Origin: Candidatus Iainarchaeum sp.
Lineage (GTDB): Archaea > Iainarchaeota > Iainarchaeia > Iainarchaeales > GCA-2688035
DNA length: 20,626 bases
NCBI GenBank assembly: GCA_016931555.1
Contig: JAFGEM010000084.1
Coordinates: 1-20,626 of the forward strand
Direction: 5' to 3'
The first letter of the stretch is position 1. Each line of letters opens with the position of its first letter. Position numbers and translations under genes: made by a program. Shown here piece by piece: positions 1-7,233 of the stretch. The notes beneath the pieces are model-generated. The model was not told the origin of the DNA. It saw only the letters and a list, made by a program, of their open reading frames with translations, and made no database searches.

Positions 1-87
1 CAATCCTTCGGGAAGCTGAAGCAAAACAATCTTTGCGTTACGCTCTTTAATCGCGGCAACAGCTTTTTCAAGTTTAACATCAAGCAT
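1..87 (-). CDS. dph2: Diphthamide biosynthesis enzyme Dph2 (partial, N-terminus only)
   Basis: Only the first 29 codons lie in the window; the gene runs off the left edge. Starting from the ATG at 85-87, the peptide begins MLDVKLEKAVAAIKERNAKI and continues with VLLQLPEGL. The hydrophobic strand followed by QLPEGL is characteristic of the N-terminal domain of archaeal Dph2. Dph2 is the radical-SAM-like enzyme that transfers the 3-amino-3-carboxypropyl group of SAM to a histidine of elongation factor 2, the first step of diphthamide synthesis in the cytoplasm. The iron-sulfur cysteines would lie outside the window, so the call rests on this short N-terminus. The gene is divergent from the gene at 144 and seems to share a promoter box with it. 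Confidence 0.7.
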   Translation of the reverse strand, partial: MLDVKLEKAVAAIKERNAKIVLLQLPEGL

Positions 88-107
88 ATATATAGGGAGA
101 AACACAT

Positions 108-117
108 AATTTTTAAG
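108..117. promoter_or_regulatory. Candidate bidirectional TATA box between dph2 and the Nudix-like gene
   Basis: The AT-rich run AATTTTTAAG is centred about 25 nt before the dph2 start (87) and about 31 nt before the start at 144. A single box of this near-symmetric composition could serve both directions. A GGTG Shine-Dalgarno-like motif at 134-137 precedes the plus-strand ATG at 144 by 6 nt. Confidence 0.4.
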
Positions 118-143
118 CAATTGTTATTTTTTTGGTGTAGAGA

Positions 144-1100
144 ATGCCTGCGATTAAAGCAAAATCCGGAAGAGTGCGAAGGGAACAGGTGCTTGCAATG
201 CGCAAAGGAACACGCAAACTGCTTCATGGCCCCTGGTTTGCCCCCAAGCTTGTTCCCACAGAAATGCAAAAGCCAAAGCCAACTGTTTCAGGGCAGAAAC
301 AGCTTGGGCGCCTGCAAATTTCACGTGCCAATCGGGGAGTACAATTATTTAACGCAGAAATAATCCGCGTTGGCCATGTTCCAAGGCAAAAAAGAAAACA
401 GAGACAGAAAATTCCAACAGTGCAAATTCCTGTTTCAACAACAACTTTTAATGACTGGTACCAAGGCAGGCGTTCCAGAGAAAAACAAGGTTATTTGCGA
501 GGGAAAGAGGCAGCAGCTGCAGCAAGAAAAAAGCGCGCTTCAACACGTTTGGACAGGCAGGCGCATGCAAATTTTCCGTTTAACATTGGAATTAACTCTA
601 TTCTGGAAGTGGGAAAAGATGCAAGGGGGCAGCCAACGCATATTGTAATTACAAAGCGCTCTGCCCACGTTCCCGAGGCTCCGGATTATTGGGATTTGCC
701 AGCTGGCTTAATTCGCGCAGGGCAAAAGCCAATGGATGTTATTAACGGGAGGACTGCTGCAGAAATAGGCGTAGACAAAAGCAAAATAAAATTAATTGGA
801 AAGGGGTTAAAGCCTGCAAGGCGCGAGCAATGGTTCACTCTTCATAGGATGGACAAGGCAACAAATTACAATGCATTTGTAGTTCAGCGCGCAAACATTT
901 CAGCCGAAGAAGCAGAGCGAAAAATCCGAGCCAACATTGACGCAGCGCGTGCAAAGAAAGATCCCTGGGCTGCAACAGATTTTGTTTTGGTTCCCAGAAA
1001 CCCAGAGGCAATACGTGAATTCATTAGAACGCACGACAAAACATGGCTTCCAGAGGCACTGCGCCTCTATGCAATGGAACTGCGCAAAAATAAGAAGTAG
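144..1100 (+). CDS. Basic protein with a degenerate Nudix-like domain
   Basis: This 318-residue cytosolic protein is not one I can name. Residues 1-140 are strongly basic (many KR clusters, no signal peptide), with an Ala/Lys-rich stretch near 121-131. The C-terminal half has a Nudix-like layout: strand ThrHisIleValIleThr (165-170), DYWDLPAGL (181-189), then a segment (188-210) that aligns with the Nudix box G-x5-E-x7-REUxEExGU. The alignment keeps the leading Gly188 and the final E-x-G-V (207-210). The first Glu is Gln194, the RE pair is Gly202-Arg203, and the first Glu of EE is Ala206. Most metal ligands are therefore missing, so hydrolysis is doubtful and a binding or structural role is possible. 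The start is supported by a GGTG motif 6 nt upstream. The stop abuts the ppsA stop with no gap. Confidence 0.7.
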   Translation: MPAIKAKSGRVRREQVLAMRKGTRKLLHGPWFAPKLVPTEMQKPKPTVSGQKQLGRLQISRANRGVQLFNAEIIRVGHVPRQKRKQRQKIPTVQIPVSTTTFNDWYQGRRSREKQGYLRGKEAAAAARKKRASTRLDRQAHANFPFNIGINSILEVGKDARGQPTHIVITKRSAHVPEAPDYWDLPAGLIRAGQKPMDVINGRTAAEIGVDKSKIKLIGKGLKPARREQWFTLHRMDKATNYNAFVVQRANISAEEAERKIRANIDAARAKKDPWAATDFVLVPRNPEAIREFIRTHDKTWLPEALRLYAMELRKNKK

Positions 1101-3668
1101 TTAATCTTCTTCCAGAACCATTTCTTTTTGAGTGCGCATTACTACATTCTTTATTTTTTCAACAGCATCAATATTTGCTGAGACAGAATCAATTCCAAAG
1201 TGCACCAAATGCTTTACCATTTCCGGGTTGCTTGCTGCCTGCCCGCAAATGCTTGTTTCGACTCTGGCTTTCCTGCACTCCTTAATCACATGCTCTATCT
1301 CCCTGAGAATAGCGGGATGCAGTTCAGTAAACCACTTTTGAATTTTCTCGTTGTTCCTGTCCAAGCCAAGAGTCAATTGAGTTAAATCATTTGTCCCAAA
1401 GCTAATAAAGTCAATGCCCTCTTCAATAAGCAGGTGTATTGTCCAGCACGCTGCAGGAGTCTCAATCATTACCCCGAATTTTAAATCCTCTCTCGGCTTT
1501 AAGCCGCATTCCTCTGCAATTTGCTTCGCCTGCTTTACCTCCTCAACACTCTGCACAAAGGGCAGCATTACTCCCACATTGTCAAAGCCTTCCATCAACA
1601 ATTGCTTTATTGCATAAAACTGTGCCTTTAAAATCTCGGGCTCGTCCAAATCCCTTCTTATGCCGTGCCAGCCAAGCATTGGATTATCCTCATCCGGCTC
1701 TTTGTCTCCTCCCTCTAGCTCGCGAAATTCATCGCTGCGCGCGTCAAAGGTTCTGAACCAAACTGGCTTGCCCTTAAAGAGTTCAGCAACATGCTTGATT
1801 CCTTTTTTGACTGCTTCAGTGAGCTCTTCCTGTTTTCCCTGCCTAATGAATTCCGCGGGGTGCTTTCCAGTGGAAGTAATCATGTGCTCTGCTCTCAATA
1901 ATCCAACGCCCTCTGCAGGAGTTTCCGCTGCCTTGTCAGCTGCTTCCGGCAGTGCAACATTAACCTTTACCTTTACAGAAATCTTTCCAAGCAAATCAAC
2001 TGCCTTTTCAGTTTCCTCTTCAACTTCCTTGTCCTTCATTTCGCCAACAGGCTTTTCACCATACTGCTTTACAATTGCCTCTGCTTCCTTGCGTGCCAAA
2101 TCAATTATTTCATCGCGCATTTCAGCAGCAACTTTCCTGCGTATTTCTTCCTCAATCTCTGGCAGTGTTTTAACTTTCTCCTCTTGCACTTCCTCTTTTT
2201 CAATCTCATCTGCAAGCTCTTCTTTCAAAACCTCTTCAAACTCGTCCAATTCCTTTTTCTCAAAAATAGGGCGGATTGCCTCATAATCTTTTGGAGCCGT
2301 AATCTCAATCTTTCCCTCATAAACTAACCCATCAAAACCATTCACAGTGACAATGTCATTATCCTCCAAAAGCTCTGTTGCAGTCTGCGTTCCAACAACA
2401 CAGGGAATTCCCAATTCCCTGCTTACTATTGCTGCGTGGCATGTCGCGCCCCCGTCATCAGTAATAATTGCCTTGCTCTTTTTCATTGTGGGAACCCAGT
2501 CAGGGGAAGTCATTTTTGTTACAAGAATGTCTCCTTCCTGGACTTTTGAAACATCTTTTGAATTTGGGACAACGCGAACTTTTCCGCTGACAACTCCGGG
2601 GCTTGCTGCAATTCCCTTAAGCACTACTTTTGCATCGATTTTTTTGAGCTGTTCCCTGCGTTCCTCTATTGCCTCGCTCTTTTCCTTTAGCCCGAGAGTA
2701 GTGATTGCACGGCTTTGGACAATATACATTTGCTTGTTTTCCAAAGCAAATTCAATGTCCTGCGGTTTTCCATAATACGATTCAATGCTCCGCCCTGTCT
2801 TTGCGAGTTTTAGAATTTCCTCGTCATCAAGCTTTTGTTTTCCGCCTTCTTTTTTGCTTAGCTCGACTTTTGCGTTTCCCCTGCCTTTCCTTACAATCAT
2901 CCATTCCTGAAAATTCAGTTTTTTCTCCAAAAGCTTTATCTCCTTCTTATCCACAACATAGTGGTCCGGCGTAATTGAGCCGCTTACAACTGCTTCTCCC
3001 AATCCAAAGCCTGCTTCAATGACTATTTTTGTTTCATCTCCAGTGGGCTCTGCAGTGAACATTACTCCTGAGGCAGTGCTCTCAACCATTCGCTGGACTA
3101 CAACAGCAATTCCAACCTGTTCCGTGGGAAAGCCCTGGTTTTTCCTGTAATACACGGCGCGTGCAGTAAAAAGGCTTGCCCAGCATTTTCTCACTGTGTC
3201 AACAATTTCGCTGGCTCCCTTTACATTCAAATATGTTTCCTGTTGCCCTGCAAAGCTTGCCTCTGGCAAATCCTCTGCAGTTGCACTGCTTCTGACGGCA
3301 ACATAAACCTCATCGCTGCTCGAAATCCATGCCAATCTTTTTTCCCCCAAATGGGCATAAGATTTTTTGATTGCTGTTGCAATGTCCTCGGGAATTGGCG
3401 CTTCCTTAATCCATGTGCGCACCTGTTCTGCTACTTCTTCAAGCTGTTTCGTGTTTTCAACATCAATTGCGTCAATTGCGTTGATCACTTTTCTTTTCAA
3501 GCCGCTTTTTTCGAGAAAGTGAAAATAAGCCTGTGCCGTTACAACAAAACCCGGGGGCACAGGAAAATTTGCGTTGGTCATTAGGCCAAGGTTAAGGCCC
3601 TTGCCTCCAACAATTCCCAAATCGTTTTTTGTTATTTCCTTAAACCAGAGAATATCCTTTCTTTCCAT
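1101..3668 (-). CDS. ppsA: Phosphoenolpyruvate synthase (pyruvate, water dikinase)
   Basis: This cytosolic enzyme converts pyruvate and ATP to PEP, AMP and phosphate, for gluconeogenesis or in reverse for glycolysis. The 855 residues show the full order of domains: an ATP-grasp PPDK-N domain (about 15-325) with VAVRSSATAEDLPEASFAGQ (124-142); the phosphohistidine swivel domain (about 345-455) with DDGGATCHAAIVSRE (404-418), whose His411 is the phosphorylated residue; and the C-terminal TIM barrel (about 560-850) with GVGLLRAEHM (587-596), FGTNDLTQLTLGLDR (757-771) and the catalytic Cys808 in SICGQAASN. A charged, probably coiled-coil segment of about 100 residues (462-560) links the swivel domain to the barrel. 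The gene is monocistronic. It is divergent from the membrane protein at 3759 and has an AT-rich box 30-38 nt before the start (about 3698-3706). Confidence 0.96.
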   Translation of the reverse strand: MERKDILWFKEITKNDLGIVGGKGLNLGLMTNANFPVPPGFVVTAQAYFHFLEKSGLKRKVINAIDAIDVENTKQLEEVAEQVRTWIKEAPIPEDIATAIKKSYAHLGEKRLAWISSSDEVYVAVRSSATAEDLPEASFAGQQETYLNVKGASEIVDTVRKCWASLFTARAVYYRKNQGFPTEQVGIAVVVQRMVESTASGVMFTAEPTGDETKIVIEAGFGLGEAVVSGSITPDHYVVDKKEIKLLEKKLNFQEWMIVRKGRGNAKVELSKKEGGKQKLDDEEILKLAKTGRSIESYYGKPQDIEFALENKQMYIVQSRAITTLGLKEKSEAIEERREQLKKIDAKVVLKGIAASPGVVSGKVRVVPNSKDVSKVQEGDILVTKMTSPDWVPTMKKSKAIITDDGGATCHAAIVSRELGIPCVVGTQTATELLEDNDIVTVNGFDGLVYEGKIEITAPKDYEAIRPIFEKKELDEFEEVLKEELADEIEKEEVQEEKVKTLPEIEEEIRRKVAAEMRDEIIDLARKEAEAIVKQYGEKPVGEMKDKEVEEETEKAVDLLGKISVKVKVNVALPEAADKAAETPAEGVGLLRAEHMITSTGKHPAEFIRQGKQEELTEAVKKGIKHVAELFKGKPVWFRTFDARSDEFRELEGGDKEPDEDNPMLGWHGIRRDLDEPEILKAQFYAIKQLLMEGFDNVGVMLPFVQSVEEVKQAKQIAEECGLKPREDLKFGVMIETPAACWTIHLLIEEGIDFISFGTNDLTQLTLGLDRNNEKIQKWFTELHPAILREIEHVIKECRKARVETSICGQAASNPEMVKHLVHFGIDSVSANIDAVEKIKNVVMRTQKEMVLEED

Positions 3669-3729
3669 AAAAACCTATTTTATTAGGACTTTACCAAATA
3701 AAAAACTGTGTTTTTAGCCAAGAGAAACA

Positions 3730-3737
3730 TTAAATAG
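3730..3737 (+). promoter_or_regulatory. Candidate TATA box of the acidic-tail membrane protein
   Basis: TTAAATAG is centred about 25 nt before the ATG at 3759. This spacing places the transcription start at or next to the start codon, as in a leaderless mRNA. No Shine-Dalgarno motif is visible. Confidence 0.45.
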
Positions 3738-3758
3738 CCGGACGCTTAATCTCTTATT

Positions 3759-4151
3759 ATGCGAAATAGAAAAAGGACAAAGCAGAAAACAATGCTCGGA
3801 ATGGCAATCCTGTTTATTGGGATTCCATTGTTTGTAATTTGGTTTGTTTTCTTTTACATGGCTTGGCTGCCTGACACCTCAACACTGCTTTTGGTTTTGT
3901 TTATTGCCGTGCTTCTAATTTACTTGTATTTCAAGTATTTTAGAAAGCTTGCTGCCAAGCAAAGCGCAGCTAAATCGGAACAAGATTTCGAGGAGGCTCC
4001 CAGTGATAAGGAACAGGATGAAAATTATGAAGGCACAGGGGATTCAGACGAATCCTCTGGAGAGGAGTCAGATTATGAAGAAGATTCTGATGAAGATTAC
4101 AGTGAAGATGACGGAGAACAGGAGAGTGTTCCCAAAAAAAAGAATTCCTGA
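3759..4151 (+). CDS. Small two-helix membrane protein with an acidic C-terminal tail
   Basis: I do not recognise a family. The 130-residue protein has a basic N-terminus (MRNRKRTKQKT), two hydrophobic helices (about 12-34 and 41-58) joined by a short loop containing LPDTST, a basic stretch (FKYFRKLAAKQ) and then a low-complexity tail from about residue 70 rich in Asp, Glu and Ser, closing with KKK. The positive-inside rule suggests that both ends face the cytoplasm, so the acidic tail would be cytosolic. The start is supported by a TATA-like box 25 nt upstream. The gene is convergent with the L10e gene and is followed directly by runs of T on the plus strand. Confidence 0.75.
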   Translation: MRNRKRTKQKTMLGMAILFIGIPLFVIWFVFFYMAWLPDTSTLLLVLFIAVLLIYLYFKYFRKLAAKQSAAKSEQDFEEAPSDKEQDENYEGTGDSDESSGEESDYEEDSDEDYSEDDGEQESVPKKKNS

Positions 4152-4212
4152 TTTTTTTTTAATTCGAATTTTTAATCCAATTTTTTGATAATCCCAATTT
4201 TTAATTTTTTTT
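4152..4212 (+). terminator. T-rich termination region after the acidic-tail gene
   Basis: Directly after the TGA at 4149-4151 there is a run of nine T (4152-4160), followed by further T tracts up to the run of eight T at 4205-4212. Oligo-T tracts on the coding strand without a strong hairpin are typical of archaeal termination. The tracts lie in the convergent gap before the L10e gene. Confidence 0.5.
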
Positions 4213-4227
4213 GCAGGGCTTTGCCTG

Positions 4228-4947
4228 TTATTTCTTTTTGTCTTCCTTTTTTGGTTCTTTTTTGGAGTCCTGCTTTGCCTCTTTCTTTCCTTCTTTTCCG
4301 GCTTCCTTCTTTTCTCCTTCTGCCTCGCCCTCTTTCTTTTCCTTGCCTGCGACTGGTTTTTCTTCCTTTTTTTCTTCTGCAGCTTCTCTTACTTTCTTTG
4401 GCCTTGTTCCAATGCTTTTAACATCAGTTCCAATTAGAACTTTTAATCCTGTGGGCATTCTTGCCTTTGCCCTTAGCAAAGCCTCTTTTGCAATTGTAAC
4501 ATGCTCTTCATTAACAAGTATGCTTATTATTTTTTGTTTTCCCCTTACCCTTGCTGCCCTGCCAATTGGCTTTCCAAATGCATGGCTCATTCCCTGGCTT
4601 ACTCTGTCTGCCCCTGCTCCCTGAGCCTGCTTGTTCTCGCGCAGAATATGGAATGGGTAAATTCGTATTCTCATGAAATAATTGTCTTTTCCAATTTTGT
4701 TGTTCAAAAACCTGTTGATTGTAATTCTGGCGGACTCAATTGCATTGTCACGGATATTCACTGAATGCCCAGTAACCAAATCCAGGACATGGGAATAATT
4801 TTTTGAAGGGTTTCCCATGTTAAACTGCCTTGTCTTCAACCCAGGGACAGCGCCAATATAGTTTTTTCTCGGCACACTCAAGGCTATGCGGGTGTATGCA
4901 CGATTGCTGTCAATATTGCTATAGCAGTGCCCTGGTCTCAAACCCAT
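4228..4947 (-). CDS. rpl10e: Large-subunit ribosomal protein L10e (uL16)
   Basis: This is a structural protein of the 50S subunit near the peptidyl-transferase and 5S rRNA region. The start is set at the ATG of MGLRPGHCYS (4945-4947), which matches the conserved N-terminus of archaeal L10e. The reading frame extends 34 codons further upstream, but that part is not conserved-looking. Core features include RAYTRIALSVPRKNY, a GAVPGLKTRQFNMGN segment, and RIRIYPFHILRENKQAQGAG followed by ADRVSQGM, with a Gly-rich GMSHAFGKPIGRAARV stretch. Family members are usually about 170-180 residues. This one has 239 because about 65 residues after the core form a Lys/Glu/Ala tail of low complexity. A TATA-like box (4976-4983) lies about 32 nt upstream of the chosen ATG, which agrees with this start. 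Confidence 0.93.
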   Translation of the reverse strand: MGLRPGHCYSNIDSNRAYTRIALSVPRKNYIGAVPGLKTRQFNMGNPSKNYSHVLDLVTGHSVNIRDNAIESARITINRFLNNKIGKDNYFMRIRIYPFHILRENKQAQGAGADRVSQGMSHAFGKPIGRAARVRGKQKIISILVNEEHVTIAKEALLRAKARMPTGLKVLIGTDVKSIGTRPKKVREAAEEKKEEKPVAGKEKKEGEAEGEKKEAGKEGKKEAKQDSKKEPKKEDKKK

Positions 4948-5052
4948 AAAAATCACGTTTAAAGCTGTACTGTCCTTAAAATAGCTAAAATTCGCTCTAT
5001 AAGGGATAATAAAAACTGGTATGAAAAGTATTTTAAAGCTTGTTTGCACTCT

Positions 5053-5637
5053 TCATTTCTTTCTCGCAGGCTGAATAACATCAATAATAAGCCCTTTTCC
5101 CCCGCGCAAACTTGTAACGCTCTCCAATGGCTCGAGCCTCGGGCCCCTTACATTGTGCATTACCCAATGTTTTCCATTCCACTTCCCCATGTACACGCCA
5201 ACATGGGTATATGGTCTGCTTGGCCTGTTGTGGGGGCTCAAGGGAAAATATATCCCAAGAAGCCTGCCGGGCTTTAATGCATTTGCAAGGCTGCTTAATT
5301 CAACTCTCTGCCTTTCCCAGCCAATCTTTTTCTTTCTTGCATTTCTCTGCACGAGAGTGTTTCCAGGCAATTCCGCAAGTTTCCATGCATGACCGCGCGT
5401 GTAATTCAAGCCAAAGACAATTTTTGCTGCTCTTGTAGCATATGCCGAGCACCAGTCCGGCTTGTTAAAATCTAGGGTGCTAAAGCGCCCTTGTTCAACA
5501 GGAACTCTTATTGGGCTGCCGCCCCTGATTATTTCCAATCCCCTTTGTTCGAGAGCTGCCCAGCCTTTTGTTTTGCGCGTTGTCTTTTTTTTAATTTGCG
5601 CTCTGGCTCTTCTTTGTCTGCGGCTTCCTCGCGGCAT
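5053..5637 (-). CDS. Cytosolic NlpC/P60-like cysteine hydrolase
   Basis: The 194-residue protein shows the Cys-His layout of the NlpC/P60 (papain-like) fold: Cys63 in DWCSAYATRAAK at the start of a helix, His145 in YTHVGVYMGKW (strand and turn) and His161 in WVMHNVRGP as the third polar residue. GRLLGIYFPLS (124-134) fits the strand that usually precedes the His strand. NlpC/P60 enzymes are amidases or peptidases, often acting on cell-wall peptides, acyl groups or isopeptide bonds. This protein has no signal peptide. Instead it starts with a highly basic segment (MPRGSRRQRRARAQIKKKTT), so it probably works inside the cell, perhaps near nucleic acid or the ribosome. The gene lies just upstream of L10e in the same direction, but each has its own TATA-like box. 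The substrate is unknown. Confidence 0.65.
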   Translation of the reverse strand: MPRGSRRQRRARAQIKKKTTRKTKGWAALEQRGLEIIRGGSPIRVPVEQGRFSTLDFNKPDWCSAYATRAAKIVFGLNYTRGHAWKLAELPGNTLVQRNARKKKIGWERQRVELSSLANALKPGRLLGIYFPLSPHNRPSRPYTHVGVYMGKWNGKHWVMHNVRGPRLEPLESVTSLRGGKGLIIDVIQPARKK

Positions 5638-5662
5638 AATACAATTACACTCTCAAATCATT

Positions 5663-6913
5663 TTAAGAATTTCTTTCGCCTTTCAATTCCTCTTTTTTTT
5701 CTTCAAGAATTTTTTCCTCTTTTTTCTTTCTTTTTTTCAAGAACTTTTTTTTGTAGGCATTCCATGTTAAAATAAATTCAGAGTGGCTCCATGCGAGGGG
5801 AGTAACAGAATAAGCATAGCCGTGCTTCCTGTATCGCTTCTGCCTTTTTGAATTCCTAATCATTAATTGTATATCGGGCCTTGTTTGCAGCAATCCCGCA
5901 CTCGTGTAATCGCGCTCGTATTCAAGCAAATCTCTTTTTGTTGTAATATGCTCTGGAATAAGCAAATTGTCATTGTGCGATAAAACCCAATTAATGTATT
6001 TGTCTGCTTTCTTTTTATTGCCGCGTGCAATAAAGTGCCGTGCTCCCATTAGCGTGTACAGTGCCCATGCTCCAAATCCTCCAGTGTTTCTGCCCCATTC
6101 TTTTTTGCACCTGCAAATTCCCCCAAGTTTTGTGTGCCATAATTCCCTTTCAATTCTCCTGTAAGTGGAAATAATTCTCTTATCTGTATCGGGGAGAACT
6201 CCAAAATAGCTTAACGCATAATCAGAGGCATCTGTTTCGACTATTGAAGAACTATATCCTACCCGAATTGTTTTAAGGAAGCTTTTTGTGCGTGCATTCC
6301 ACATGTGCTGCAGTATTCCTTTCTTGATTTTTTCCGCATTTTTTTTGTAAATAACCCTGTTTTTTCCCAATTGCTTTCCCAAAAAAAACATTTCCCTCAA
6401 AGCAGCATAGCAGATAGAATTAACCCATGCATCCAAACCCGCTTCTAACGGGGGAAACTCGAAAATGCTATTCGGGGAATAAACCAATCCGCGCTTTTTG
6501 TCAATGTTCTTTATAATTGCTTTCGCGTGTTTTTCAAGCTGCTTCCAATTCTTTTTCAAAAACTTTTTATCGCGCACTTTTCTGTAATATTTTCCAATTG
6601 CAATTAAAACCAAGCCAGTTGCATCAACCTGAGTGGGCTTGTAGCTTGCTTCCTTCCCCCGAAAATTAAACCTTTGGGGGTACAAGCCGTATCCTTTGCC
6701 TGCCTCGAGCGCAAAGTCAATTGCTTTTTTTGCTTCTTCCTCTATTCCTGCCTGAAGCATTGCAGGAATCATTATTGCATGGTCGCGCGTGTAAACATAA
6801 GTGTATCTTGTTCCTTTGGGAGAGGCTGAAAGCCCACCGCTCTTTAACTGCACTTTGCGCAAAACATACTTGCTTTTGCTGTACAGTGCTTCGGATTTTT
6901 TGACGTTAACCAA
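5663..6913 (-). CDS. GH15 glucoamylase-like glycoside hydrolase (catalytic barrel only)
   Basis: This is an (alpha/alpha)6-barrel enzyme related to glucoamylase and glucodextranase, expected to release glucose from alpha-glucan ends. Family signatures in order are TRYTYVYTRDHA (35-46), KPTQVDATGLVL (92-103), FEFPPLEAGLDAWVNS (151-166) with Glu157 as candidate acid, TGGFGAWALYTLMGARHFIA (277-296), LLIPEHI (317-323) with Glu321 as candidate base, and SVTPLAWSHSEFILTWNAY (369-387). At 416 residues it lacks the N-terminal beta-sandwich that archaeal GH15 proteins of 600 residues or more usually carry, and it has no signal peptide, so an intracellular role is likely. The C-terminus is a charged Lys/Glu tail. 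The start is a TTG with a strong AGGTGA Shine-Dalgarno motif five bases upstream. That motif overlaps the stop of the preceding gene, so the two are translated from one mRNA. Confidence 0.82.
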   Translation of the reverse strand: MVNVKKSEALYSKSKYVLRKVQLKSGGLSASPKGTRYTYVYTRDHAIMIPAMLQAGIEEEAKKAIDFALEAGKGYGLYPQRFNFRGKEASYKPTQVDATGLVLIAIGKYYRKVRDKKFLKKNWKQLEKHAKAIIKNIDKKRGLVYSPNSIFEFPPLEAGLDAWVNSICYAALREMFFLGKQLGKNRVIYKKNAEKIKKGILQHMWNARTKSFLKTIRVGYSSSIVETDASDYALSYFGVLPDTDKRIISTYRRIERELWHTKLGGICRCKKEWGRNTGGFGAWALYTLMGARHFIARGNKKKADKYINWVLSHNDNLLIPEHITTKRDLLEYERDYTSAGLLQTRPDIQLMIRNSKRQKRYRKHGYAYSVTPLAWSHSEFILTWNAYKKKFLKKRKKKEEKILEEKKEELKGERNS

Positions 6914-6921
6914 TTTTTCAC

Positions 6922-7233
6922 CTAATCTTGCCTGTTCTGCAATTCAATTATATCTTCGTTGAAATTTCTTCCTGTTTTTTTCTTGTGTATAATCATCATT
7001 CTTCTCACAACCCATAAAATAGTGGCACATACTAGTACAATTCCAATAAGGGAAGCGACTAATTCTAATCCGGGAAAAAACCAGTGCTGAATTATTCTGG
7101 GGGCCAACAACATTGCAGCTAAGATTATTCCAAAAGGCTTGATTGGTATGGGCAGGGCTTCGGAAAAAGTTTCATCAACTCTTTCAGCATTGTCTCCCCA
7201 ATTTGCGTTTTCTTTTCCAATCATTTTCTTCAC
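6922..7233 (-). CDS. Small two-helix membrane protein
   Basis: No family is recognised. The 103-residue protein has a polar N-terminus, two hydrophobic helices (about 35-53 and 58-76) separated by a short FFPGLE turn, and a basic stretch (VRRMMIIHKKK) after the second helix. The likely start is GTG at 7231-7233, which overlaps the TGA of the upstream lipoprotein gene as GTGA. An ATG three codons later is the alternative. It is the middle gene of the lipoprotein, membrane protein, GH15 operon, and its stop lies 8 nt before the TTG start of the GH15 gene. Confidence 0.7.
   Translation of the reverse strand: MKKMIGKENANWGDNAERVDETFSEALPIPIKPFGIILAAMLLAPRIIQHWFFPGLELVASLIGIVLVCATILWVVRRMMIIHKKKTGRNFNEDIIELQNRQD

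Noticed and set aside
1660..2286. Long plus-strand open frame opposite ppsA
   Set aside because: Ser-rich composition and position opposite a clear enzyme gene mark it as an antisense shadow.
4948..5049. 34-codon N-terminal extension of L10e
   Set aside because: The conserved N-terminus starts at the Met at 4947, and a TATA-like box lies inside the extension.
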